A DNA stretch of 64,000 nt. Origin: Arenicola marina. Its lineage: Eukaryota > Annelida > Polychaeta > Arenicolidae. The DNA lies in assembly GCA_964019135.1 (NCBI GenBank), contig OZ025249.1:6684039-6748038 (forward strand). The letters run 5' to 3'. The first letter of the stretch is position 1. Every line of letters starts with the position of its first letter. Under the pieces are notes generated by a model. That model was not told the DNA's origin and did not search any database. It saw only the letters and a list, made by a program, of their open reading frames with translations. This document shows, piece by piece, positions 24,905 to 35,897 of this stretch. The translations under genes and the position numbers were made by a program.

Positions 24905-25115
24905 GGGGGGGTTCCGCGGTAAATCCGCTCTATGAACGCACATTTTCAAAGCCCACCCCCCCCCCCCCCGCCCCCGATCGCAAGTTTTAAAATATTCGCT
25001 CTATAGAGGCATCTTTTTCATCATAAATTTCCACTCTATAGGAGTATCTTTTTCATGCCAAATAGCCGCTCTCTCACGCATCAAGGCACCCGATTTGTGT
25101 AATAGTGCCCCCCCC
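24905..25115. repeat. Dispersed repeat, copy 2
   Basis: Diverged relative of 23095-23330, interrupted by a C tract at about 24955-24975 and ending in another. Confidence 0.5.
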
Positions 25116-26950
25116 CCCCTCCCCCATCTGCGTCTTATCCTGACGAGCTGCCGGAATCGCTACAAACTTATTATAGATTCCTGGTTCAATTGTATCACCC
25201 TTGTCCTAGTGTCATGTCTGATGCCCAATTTTTTCTACCCATTGGTTCGCGTCTCAAATATTTCGCCAGTCGGTTGTCACTCTTTATTTTGCTTGCACTA
25301 ATATCTCATCGTCTTTAATGTGCAATGTACAAATATCGGATGCCTCCCACGTTCACCTCTAGAGTCACAACTGGTGGACTACTTGTCATACAACGTCTAT
25401 CGTTCTAAATAGTGTGCCGCTTGAAGCGCATAAAGAGATTCTCCTATGGTTACCTGGATCCGTTGTGGGTCCCCTTTAGCGGACTGGTGCCTTTGATATG
25501 ATACTTGTGTAGCTACACAATCTCATGAAACCTGAACTGATTATCAGGTTAACTAGTTCAATTGAGCATTTAAAAATCTCTGCCATCAGACTACATGGAC
25601 CGAGCAGACGTTCCCATGGCGCTTGCTTAACATCATCGCTTTTTTGCGCATTGATATCATTTAGTAAGTTATAGTCGCATAATCTTTGCATGCTGCCTAG
25701 AGGATAACTGTTGACAAGGAAATCTACGTCGAAATGTTTGTCTAGTTCGTTCTTGCTGTTCAACCGTTCACTAACATATTATGCACCGAGGTCCTGCATG
25801 TGACCGATCGTCTTTAACGTTACCGTCCTGAGATCACAAAACATATATTATGCCTTTTATGCTGCTACTACATTGTATTTGCTATTTGCCAGGTTTCTTA
25901 CGGATTAACTGTTGATTCGTCGTTCTCACTCACATAGCAAACATGACAAGTGCGACAAGTGCGACTCGATGTTATCGCATCCGACAAACTATAATGAAAT
26001 TTATGGGCAAACTGCATCCCCGAATCGCAATGGGACTAGTTCAATAGTCATATGAACAATATAGACATATGAACAATCTTTAAAATTTGCGGATGATGAG
26101 GCTTACTTGGTTCGCTGAGAGACTCCTCTCTGCGATACTCGGTTTTCTCTCCCCCTACCACGTCTTCGGGGTTGACACTTTGTGAATCTCCAAGATGTCA
26201 TGACTCATGGTTTTGGTGATACTTGTATACTGGTTCCCACCGTGACCGCATCACCGGGGTTAAAGCAGCCTACTTACATTTATATTTTTTACATTTTAGA
26301 ATCAAGACTAAAATATCTCAAAATTATGATGCACATGTTTTATATCTCTTTGAGTCTGTAAAACAACAATTTCAACATAAAACAAGCAAATTTATATCGC
26401 GCGGACGTCCTAGCGAGCCGCGGCAGACATCACACAGAATACCGAACAGCGAACAGGCGCGCAGGGATATAAAGCCGGCCAACAACTTCTGCTCCGGTTA
26501 ACAAATTTGCTTCTCTCCGGATAGCCCACAGGCTTTGAGGATTTAAATTCAAGACAGAATATACTTATTTGACATGGAGAAGAGGTTGGTAATATAAACA
26601 AATGCAGAATATGTTACTTTAAGGTTGCACAGCGTCACCGCCGGAAACGGAAGTTTTCGTGACTTCGTTGTCTTCCGTTTTCTAAAGCCACCGGGTAGTT
26701 ATAGTAATGCACGATAACCAGGGTGATGTTATAAATCACCATGGTAATCGCTGCTTTCCAACACGCCTTCTTTATAATAATAATGTTGCATGCATTAGTT
26801 CGCGGGCATCAGGTGCAGACATGTTCTGTATGGAGTCACCCTTCGTCTTCGTGATTCCAATCAGATACACGACTCAGACGGTTCTGAACACCTGAACCCA
26901 ATATCCCTAGACCTTTAATTGTTATCTTTGCATGATGATTGTACACGCGT
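25116..26950. other. Gene-free interval
   Basis: Mostly unique sequence. A 95-codon minus-strand ORF at 25476-25763 has balanced composition (LNSKNELDKHFDVDFLVNSY near its start) but no recognised family, no neighbouring exons and no clear promoter; it is not called a gene. Confidence 0.35.
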
Positions 26951-27054
26951 TTTTTTCGTTTACTAAGCAGATTAACAGAAAGGAGTGCGTCAGTAAAACA
27001 AAAGCGGACATCTCTTTGTGTCCCTGACTTCATTCTGTCCCCTGTAGGTTTCGG

Positions 27055-27222
27055 ACTTGTGGAGGCCATGGCACCGAGACCAGAGCGACTTGTGGAGGCC
27101 ATGGCACCGAGACCAGAGCGACTTGTGGAGGCCATGGCACCGAGACCAGAGCGACTTGTGGAGGCCATGGCACCGAGACCAGAGCGACTTGTGGAGGCCA
27201 TGGCACCGAGACCAGAGCGTCT
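27055..27222. repeat. 33-bp minisatellite, five identical copies
   Basis: The unit reads CTTGTGGAGGCCATGGCACC then GAGACCAGAGCGA. Five copies are practically identical, so the array is recent. Because 33 is a multiple of three, frames on both strands stay open (VEAMAPRPERL on plus, GAMASTSRSGL on minus). No gene frame is evident around it. Confidence 0.9.
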
Positions 27223-27462
27223 CTCTTGCAAAACTTCGTCGATTGTTTTTGTTCGATTCAGGTCAGGTCAGGTTAGATGAGCCAATTCCTTGATTCGTGT
27301 GTAAAACTGAACTATGCTCCCTGGCTGGTGTATATAGTGATGTTGAGACGGATGGAGTAACACACGGCAAAGAAAATGTAGAAAACTATATTGTTTTCTT
27401 TATTGACTTCTTCACACGGTTTGAGTGCGCCTCGCTCGCTTCGACTGCCCGCGCCACCCTGA

Positions 27463-27765
27463 ATGGATGATGGGTTCAGTGACCTCTTACAGGACAGTGA
27501 CAATGAGCCAATGGAAGCAGATAACACTAATATAATGGATAGTTTGGTTCACTTCTACGAATGTGAGGATAAATGTGGTCCAACCATTCTTGACACGTTG
27601 GCCGAGGTAGTCAACGCTGCCTTTGTTGCAAAATTTGCGTCAGATAATGTGAAGAAACTGGCTGAAACATATCTGCCAATCCGTGGTGTTGAGATTGACC
27701 TGCCCTGCCCCCGCCCCCCCCTGAAAATTTACCTGTCCTATCAAATTGAGAAAGTACAACGTTGA
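27463..27765 (+). other. Possible fossil fragment of a DIRS-like element (gag-type region)
   Basis: A short acidic open stretch followed by a segment reminiscent of the gag-like region of DIRS retroelements of marine invertebrates. It is an isolated fragment, with no other element parts recognised nearby. The assignment rests on remembered family style and is weak; an unrelated short host exon is possible. Confidence 0.2.
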
Positions 27766-28599
27766 TACACGATTAATAAACAATTTATTTCCTGTGTTAT
27801 GTACAAGGATTTCGACGATTCTACAACGTCATGTTCCGAGAAGTAAGCACTGATGACTAAGCGCACAGTTGTCCGATATTAAACAGTTGGTGCCACTCCA
27901 TAACAACTTTAGCTCATATTAATCTTCTTAGTTTCCACGCTTATATTATCGAACGCTTATATTCCACGCTTATATTATCGCCCCAAATAGTTGAAGGGAA
28001 TACTTTTTCCACTTGTTTTCGCACATGCCGATTTATATTCTGTGAGCGAGGAAAGTGACGTCAAAGGGGAATACAAACGCATACATGTGCTTTTACATTG
28101 AGACTCAGCTTCTCTCTGCTCATTGGCTTGAACTCGACGAAAAGCACTCAACCATGAGGACAATACACGCCCTCCACAACAGATACCTACGCACTGCATC
28201 AAAACCCACCTGTCAATCTTGTGACATCAGTGGGGAATTTCTTAATAACGCTAAGATGCAATGCTCCCAGAATTAAACCCGCCGGACCTCACGTTTGATA
28301 CTTTGACGAACGCGTTTATAGTGATATCGTGGAATGAAAACTGTAAAATCCCATTAAAATTCTGATTTGTTTGTCTTCCCTAAACAAATTAACTGTAAAC
28401 TAAAAAAACAACACAATCGTGGCACCAAAACACGGAGCCAAAAAACGAAAGCTACAGTGCAGTTACTGTTCTTATTGATCAGTGCCTGCAGTGTAAGAAC
28501 AATACAGCGGGCTGTATGTGAACACAAATCTAGCAACGGAATGGCTTTGTGGTTGAAACCACACGTATACAAATTTAAGGTAGAATAATGTGTTTTTGG
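27766..28599. other. Gene-free interval before the LINE cluster
   Basis: AT-rich DNA with a short direct repeat (TTCCACGCTTATATTATCG) near 27931-27981. No gene seen. Confidence 0.4.
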
Positions 28600-29505
28600 C
28601 AGCCGTCCGTCTGCGAAAGACGATAGATTTTGCAGCTTTGTTAGATTTCATGTGATTTGCGTCGCGGCATTTGCGCTTATGACTGAACAAGCCTATCTGT
28701 GACCGACAGAGCTTGCCGCAGTCGTCGCATCGATGACCTGTTGATAGGTCTTGGTTTGTACTCACTGGGTGCCTAGATTGGCGTTTCAAGTCCAGTTTGT
28801 CAAACCAGAGCCCGTCGTGGTGGGCCATTCCCTCACGCACGACACGTGACCATTCAGTCCTTTTCGAATGCTAGGTCCTCCCAAGAATTTGTATCGAAAG
28901 CCGAAAGCCTTCATGTCACGCTTGCAAACATCCTTAAACCTGAGCTTTGGCCGTCCAGTTGGTCTTTTGCTATCGGCAAGCTCACCGTAGAGCATATCCT
29001 TTGGAATGCGTTCATATTGCATTCGATGAACGTTTCCAAGCCAACGAAGACTTGTTTCACAAGAGCAAGAATGCTCGGTAGGTTGGCCCTGGCTAACAAG
29101 TCGGCATTTGTTACCTTGCCTTGCCAAGAGATGCCTAAAATGTTTCGCAGGCAACGAAGATGGAAGGTGTTGAACTTTTTTTCTTGGCCACAGTATTTAG
29201 TCCACGTTTCACTGCCATACAGCAGGCTAGGTCACATGCCCTGTAGATTAGCATTTTGGTGCAAATGGTTAGTTTTGAATTTTTCGAAACACGTTTGTTT
29301 AACCTACCAAAGGTGGTGGCTGCTTCTCAATGCGAGTATTTATTTCTTCGTCCAAGGATAAATTACCCGTAACGGTACTTCCCAGGTAGCAAAACTTATT
29401 TACCACCTCTAAAGGCATGTTATTTAGAGTAATCACTGGTGGTGTAATAGCCCCTTGGCTCAGCACGACTGCTTTCTTAACACTAATAGTCAAAGCGAAA
29501 ATAAT
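28600..29505 (-). mobile_element. RTE-like LINE, 3' part of ORF2 (fossil)
   Basis: Minus-strand frames carry hallmarks of the C-terminal part of RTE-like non-LTR retrotransposons: VVNKFCYLGSTVTGNLSLDEE (end of the reverse transcriptase region), LRWLGNVHRMQYERIPKDML, GKRPTGRPKLRFKDVCKRDM-like text (KRPTGRPKLRFKDVCKRDMK), and a closing zinc-finger-like C..CGKLCRSQIGLFSHKRKC. The pieces are in different frames and a large middle segment is missing, so it is dead. Its 5' portion is cut off at about 29505, where another LINE begins. Confidence 0.8.
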
Positions 29506-32500
29506 ACGGTAGAATAATACGGTAGAATAATGCAAAAAACACATTCATTGTCATAATTCTCGCACAAGTTGCATTTTAGAACGGCGCTAATTGGTGTGTT
29601 TCGCTGTTTTCGTCGAGTAAGATTTTTGTTCTTTAAAAAGTAAGAATTCCAAATTGGCGCATCATATTTATTAACATAAATCCATTCTCTTAAAACCTCT
29701 GACCAAAAAGGGTTTGCTTTCGCTTCCAACAGATGCAGCGATTGCGGGTCAGGCTCCCAACATAAGGTTTTTGTCTTCGCAAATAGTTTCAGTAAAGAGG
29801 TTCTGCCAGGCTCCTTCTGTGGAGTCCAATCCAAGTCCAAGTAATCTTGAACGCCTTTATAAAAAATGGTATGTGGGTCAGGTTAAGCCGCCCGTCCTCT
29901 ACCTGTGTTCACCTGTTGTACCATGCGCTTTAGTGCAATTTTAGACCGTTTTTTCTTCCATAAAAATGACCGTACAATACCCTCCAGACGATTAGCAAGT
30001 GACTTATCTGGTAGGGGCAGAACAGACAAAACGTGTACCAAGTTCGGTATAGCTAAAGTTTTCAAAACTGTCACCCTGCCTCTTAACGACAGGTTTCGTC
30101 GCCCATAAGCTGCTAACATATTTTCAACTTCATATTTTACTATCAAGATTTAAGTTGGGTACTTTAGCCAGATCAATGTCAAATCGTATCCCTAGCAGTA
30201 CAAAACTTGTGACCCAACAAATTTCTAGATCTGCGCATATCTTATCTTTATATTTTGGCCTTCTTACCAGCCACACTGCCTTCGGTTTTTCGACATTTAT
30301 CTTCAAACCTGATCATTTGCTAAACGCCTCTAACATCCGCATAGCAGCTCTCAAAGAGCCTTCACTGCCATCCAAGAACAGAAAAGTGTCATCAGCATAT
30401 TGACCGAGTTTGTACACATGCTGGCAAAACCGAATACCTCTGATCTTACTGTCATTCTTAATTGACATAGAGAGTGGCTCGACGGCCAAGATAAATAAAT
30501 ACGGTGACAAGGGATCTCCTTTTCTACGCCCTCTCTCCAGTTTAAAGAAGTCTGAGAAATGGCCATTGTTAATGACACAGCTATTAGATTCAGAATATAA
30601 AATATTACAATATCTCCTAAACTCACCAAAACCGTATTCATTTAGTACTCGCGTTAAATATGACCAGCTTACCGTATCGAAGGCCTTTTCAAAATTTATT
30701 AACAGTAGCAATGCTGTCTTATTTTGTTCTTTTAAATAATGCATAACATCGTAGACTAGCCTCGTGTTTCTCCAATAAAACGATCACTCAGGAATTCATT
30801 TTGATCTGAACTAATAATATGTGGACGTACTTTTTTCATGCGCAAAGCCAGTACTTCTGACAGAATCTTATAATCTGTGTTCGGGAGAATTATTCTCCGC
30901 CAATTGTTCATATATTCCCTTGGTTTGTCCTGTTTTAGAAGGTAAGTAATAATTCCTTGCTTCTGGGTCACAGAAATAGTGCCATGCTTATAAGCGTAAT
31001 TTAGACTTCTTAGAAGATACTCGCCAATATCTTTCCAGAAAAACTTAAGTCTATTGGTATACCGTCACTTCCAGGACACTTGTTGGTCTTCATATTCTGG
31101 ATAACTTCCTCTACTTCATCACCAGTTATTTCCCCTTCACATGCTTCCATTTGTTCATCAGTCAAACGTTTTACATTCTTATCGTTTAGAAACTCATTAA
31201 TGTGATGCTCCCCACAAATGTTATCATTGTTTGCATAAAACCGTTTATAGAACCCCCTTTGTGCCCTTAATACAGCCTCTTGTTGTACGATTTTCTCTCC
31301 ATCCACCACTAGTTCACTTATAAATTTATTGATGTAATTCCTCTGTTCCAGGATGTCAAAATATCTTGTTGGCTTTTCACCCTCTTCGTAATACTTTGCC
31401 TTCGCGCGTAACATAATGGCCTTTACCCCAGGGGCCCGTAGCCTCACTAGGTTCATCTCGATTATTAACGATGTCATCGGGCTGGTCCCCACTCCTTTGT
31501 ATTATATTGTCTAGTTCCGTTAGTTCTCTCTGTACCGTCGCTATCGTTTCGTTCGTTGCCTTTTCTTAAATGTACTGTAACTTATAGTGGTGCCATTAAT
31601 TTCTAATTTTAGCCTTTCATAGAACAGTTGATCGTTTACAGCATTATTCCAGTGGTCTTCCGATGCCATATCATTGCCCCTGCCAAATTGATGTTCCACC
31701 TTGGTGACACAGGTTTTGATCATGTTAACATACTGTTGATCATACAGCAAAGATGTGTTCATTTTCCAGAAACCCCGGCCTCTATCTAAGGTTAATCCCT
31801 GGACATCTATCGCTATTAATGAACGGTCCGTTCTATACCCATATCCGATTGATGCCTTTTGTATGGTAGCGTGAATATCTGAGGAGACAAGGAAAAAATC
31901 TAGCCTTACCCTTTGTGTTTTTCGCTGTTGATTTACCCAAGTATATCTTCTTGTGTCAGCATGGAGAATTCTCCAACAGTCTATCAGCTCAAGAGTGTCC
32001 ATCATATCCAATACACGTTTTCTTACCTTGGTGTTATTTTCCCTCTTATATCCATATGTATCCAGCTCTTGATTTAGGACCAAATTCCAGTCTCTACATA
32101 TTATTATTGTGGCATTAACCAGTTTCTCTATTCCACGCTGTAAATCAGTATAAAATTCTGGACAATCCTTACTTGGACCGTACACACAACCCAAAGTCAT
32201 CCGAGTGCCATTAATAGTGACATCTAATAATATTAAATTACCTGCATTAGTGACATCTAATAATATTAAACTACCTGCGTTATCTTTCTCTACTCCTTGT
32301 ACTTCATATTGTGCACTATTTGCTAAGACTATTGCTTCCCCCCTTGCTTGAGATGAAACTGAGTTAAAAAAACACTCGCTCGACCATTCCGTACTCAAAG
32401 CCACCTGCAAGATCGTGTCTAAGTGTATATCTTGCTTACAATACACGCAATTTTTTTTCAGCAAGCCATAATCTAACGTCATTACACTTCTGTGCAGACC

Positions 32501-33950
32501 CAATTCCTCTCACGTTCATGCTTCCGATCGTAAATTTGTGTTTTTTTAATGACTATGTATATATGGATAGATTGATATTGCCATACTTTTCGGAGTTGTG
32601 TTTTTGCATATACATCCATCCCAGAAAAATTCGCAAGTACAGAAAATACGTATACAGCAAAATATAGACAAATTATATACCACAATAGAGAAAGGGAACT
32701 CTTATATTTTATATAGTACAAACAAATACCCAACACAGGAGGAATTAAAATTAAAAAAACATGGAAAACCCTGTCAGATCGCACCGAGAAGCACTGTCGG
32801 CCGACTGAGCGTCCAAGAGCATGGTCACTTCTTGCACAGTTTCATGCAGTTATAACCCGGATACGCAATGTACGATGTTGTTTGGAGTCATACACGAGAT
32901 CAACAACAGCTCATTGACTTTACGCCACAGAGATTCTGGTAGCAAACACAAACAAGAAACCAAGCCGTGTTCAGCCACCCGCGTCACATAGTGAAACATA
33001 CAACAGTACTGGTTCGTTCACTCACAATTTACTCGGTGGCACGATATTATACCTCAGGGGCTTTCTCAAAAACTGCATCAGGGAAAGTCTTTTAACCACT
33101 TGTCCGGCAGGGAGGATACTGTCTCGACGAAGAACACCTTTCCGTCAATGATAAGCTTGTTCTCGATGAGGTTAGCCAGCTTAACGTCCTGCCGCCACCG
33201 CTTTCATCACTGGCAGTAGACGTCGACGTTCTTCTTGAAATGTCTTTGGCAAATGCTCGTTGATGAACAGCTTGGTCCCTCGTACCATTTTCCTCTTCCT
33301 CCACACGTCCTGTCTGTCCCGAAAGTATGCACAACGGACGATGATCGGCCTTGGGTGAGTTCTGTTCTATTGTGTTGTCGGTATAGCACCCAGCCTGTGG
33401 CATCGTTGGAATCTTGTATCAGCAGCATGTTCTTTATCCTGTTTGAATGGCTTGTGCACAATTTTCCCCTTCACCGTACTCTGGCACGCCATGGAAAACT
33501 AAATTTTCCCGTCTCCCGTACGCCTCGAGCGCCAAAATATCCTTCTTTAACTTTCCGGATATTACGTTTTAACTATCTAGACGTGCTGTCACATCGTTCT
33601 TTTCCAACGCCGAAATCCTGTCTTTTAGTGAAACATTTTCCTTTTCCAGCTCATCTACCCGTTTACTATTATACTCCGAAGTTTCTGTTAGGTTTTGCAG
33701 CTGTTCTTTCATTGCCTGCATTGTTGTTTTTATCTCTGATAGGCAAGCTACCTGGTCCAATATCTCCTGTATCATTGGCTTCATGTCATCCCGCGTGTCT
33801 TCTTGGTTCTTCTTTCCGTGTGTTGCCATATCCTGATAGCAGTTGTTAATCTTTCTTTGTTTCTTGTTCTCCGGTTTTCTTGGGGTCCGGCTGCTGTTAC
33901 GCCGTCTTTTAGTTTTGCCCATCACTTTTGATACTGCCCCTTATTATATC
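29506..33950 (-). mobile_element. Tx1/L1-like LINE (ORF1 + ORF2), degraded
   Basis: In transcript order: an ORF1-type basic, coiled-coil protein at 33569-33925 (LEKENVSLKDRISALEK); an apurinic-endonuclease domain at 31541-32503 (IICRDWNLVLNQELDTYG, RRYTWVNQQRKTQRVRLDFF); the reverse transcriptase at 30313-31492, with the signature YADD inside LGQYADDTFLFLDG; and the C-terminal part at 29490-30146 (RNLSLRGRVTVLKTLAIPNL). ORF2 is split by several frame changes and stops, so the copy is inactive. The 3' end carries ACGGTAGAATAAT repeated, a likely simple-repeat tail, and abuts the RTE-like LINE. Confidence 0.85.
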
Positions 33951-33954
33951 AGAT

Positions 33955-34562
33955 TGGTTTTGGGTATGTCTGGATTGCCCAAGATGTCGGTCAAACCAAC
34001 CTTTTTCTAAATGTAACAAAGCAAAGGCTAACGGATATGTCGAAACAACTATGGTCAACAAATTTGCATAAGATGAACAGGCTACAAACGTATTGTGGAT
34101 TTAAATCTGCGTTAGAGCCAGAACTCTATTTAAGATCTAGCGTCTCAGAAACTGAGGGGGCGCTGTGTAGGCTCAGGTGCTCAGCGCATAGTTTGGGAAT
34201 TGAAGTTGGTCGCCATAAGGGCATTGAGCGTCAAAGGCGGTTGTGCATCTACTGTGAAAACGCAAGGAATATTGTCATTGAAGACGAATACCACTTTATT
34301 CTAAAATGGCCGCTCTATGACACGTTAAGACAAGAATATCTCCCGTTTTTTGTAATTGTGACTCGTCAAGACAGAATTTTATTACCTTGTTTACCTCAGA
34401 AAACCCGTGTGTGATAAATAACTTGGCCCAATATGTGTACCATGCATTTCGTCGACGCCAGTGTTATGTAAAGTGTTTAACTGTTATTATCTCGTTGAAA
34501 ATCAGTGTAATCCTATTATGTACTATGGGCGTTGTGCCTAAAGTTCAATAAACGATTTCCTT
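33955..34562 (+). mobile_element. 5'-truncated LINE tail (ORF2 C-terminus and 3' UTR)
   Basis: The frame contains QRLTDMSKQLWSTNLHKMNR, RLRCSAHSLGIEVGRHKGIE, a C..C pair in RRLCIYCENA and VIEDEYHFILKWPLYDTLR. This is the zinc-knuckle-like C-terminal module seen after the reverse transcriptase in many marine-invertebrate LINEs. The end carries AATAAA at 34547-34552. It is head to head with the minus-strand LINE. Confidence 0.65.
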
Positions 34563-34899
34563 TTTTTTCTATATTGGTCTCGATACTACAAAAATTATTA
34601 TGTGTCGCAGCTTATGTAGGACAAGACAATATGAGTATTAATAATATGTAAATTCTGTAACATTCGTAATACTTATTCATTTGCAATAACCATGAAATTC
34701 AAAGTTTACACATATATACCTATAGTAGTTGCAATAAGCCTTGAAATGTGCTATGTATATATGTGTATCATAAATAGTATCATATTCGATAGCGAAGGGA
34801 CGACAAGCATCGGCCTAAACAGACAAATCAAGTTTCTTCAAACTTCACGCGCGTCGCGTCAGGTCGACAATCTTAACCTTCTGCGAAGAGGTCTGGGGC

Positions 34900-35775
34900 T
34901 CTTGCACCTCCACCAGGGCATGCTCGTTAGTCTGGTTCTGACGCATATGGCCTAGGACTGCTCTGTCACCTCCACCCGGGCATGCTCGTTAGTCTGGTTC
35001 TGACGCAGATGGCCTAGAACTGCTCTGTCACCTCCACTGTGGCATGCTCGTTAGTCTGGTTCTGACGCAGATGGCCAAGGACTCTGCTCTGACCCCTCCA
35101 CCAGGGCATGCTCGTTAGTCTGGTTCTGACGCAGATGGCCAAGGACTCTGCTCTGACCCCTCCACCAGGGCATGCTCGTTAGTCTGGTTCTGACGCAGAT
35201 GGCCTAGGACTGCTCTGTCACCTCTACTATGGCATGCTCGTTAGTCTGGTTCTGACGCAGATGGCCTAGGACTGCTCTGTCACCTCCACTATGGCATGCT
35301 CGTTAGTCTGGTTCTGACGCAGATGGCCTAGGACTGCTCTGTCACCTCCACTATGGCATGCTCGTTAGTCTGGTTCTGACGCAGATATCCTAGGACTGCT
35401 CTGTCACCTCCACTATGGCATGCTCGTTAGTCTGGTTCTGACGCAGATGGCCAAGGACTCTGCTCTGACCCCTCCACCAGGGCATGCTCGTTAGTCTGGT
35501 TCTGACGCAGATGGCCTAGGACTGCTCTGTCACCTCCACTATGGCATGCTCGTTAGTCTGGTTCTGACGCAGATGGCCTAGGACTGCTCTGTCACCTCCA
35601 CTATGGCATGCTCGTTAGTCTGGTTCTGACGCAGATGGCCAAGGACTCTGCTCTGACCCCTCCACCAGGGCATGCTCGTTAGTCTGGTTCTGACGCAGAT
35701 GGCCTAGGACTCTGCTCTGGCACCTCCACCACGGCATGCTCGTTAGTCTCGTTCTGACGCAGATGGCTGGAGGCT
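34900..35775. repeat. 62/64-bp minisatellite, 14 copies, overlapping the channel gene's 3' end
   Basis: GCATGCTCGTTAGTCT recurs at 34918, 34980, 35042, 35106, 35170, 35232, 35294, 35356, 35418, 35482, 35544, 35606, 35670 and 35734, at spacings of 62 or 64 bp. The two 5'-most units (minus-strand sense) encode the C-terminal tail and stop codon of the DEG/ENaC gene; the rest would be 3' UTR or lie beyond it. The two unit lengths differ by an extra dinucleotide in the ACTCTGCTCTG part. Confidence 0.92.
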
Positions 35776-35897
35776 TTTCGCCTGTGACATATTCTTATGA
35801 TATCCCAGAAGAATTTCAGATATTCGGCCATTGTCAGCAAGGAGCAGCCTAACCAGAGGCCGACGGTACCCCCTATGTTGGAAAAGTATTGGCCCAC
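35679..35897 (-). CDS. Channel exon 12: pore helix TM2 and repeat-encoded tail
   Basis: Encodes VGQYFSNIGGTVGLWLGCSL and the rest of TM2, then a short basic stretch (CHRRK) and a tail (RQNETNEHAVVEVPEQS) coded by minisatellite units. Successive units sit in different frames because 62 and 64 are not multiples of three, and the stop TAA (35679-35681) arises within the second unit. The degenerin-site position before the GG pair is serine (FSNIGG), a small residue. Confidence 0.88.
   Translation of the reverse strand: MGQYFSNIGGTVGLWLGCSLLTMAEYLKFFWDIIRICHRRKASSHLRQNETNEHAVVEVPEQSPRPSASEPD

Larger units (their letters stand above)
7999..25115. repeat. Zone rich in long poly(C)/poly(G) tracts
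   Basis: Uninterrupted or nearly pure C or G runs of about 9-20 bases recur many times, for example near 8009, 9114, 9421, 9555, 9777, 9988, 10966, 13687, 14665, 17089, 17323, 17640, 17861, 17944, 19990, 23471, 23505, 24100, 24248, 24739, 24900, 24957 and 25108. They are mostly in introns of the minus-strand paralogues and in gene-poor DNA. Several lie inside short palindromic MITEs, which suggests spread with mobile elements. Many proline- or glycine-rich ORFs here are products of these tracts. Confidence 0.8.

Noticed and set aside
34900-35775. A CRISPR-like array
   Set aside because: The units are contiguous repeats without unique spacers, and the context is an animal gene.
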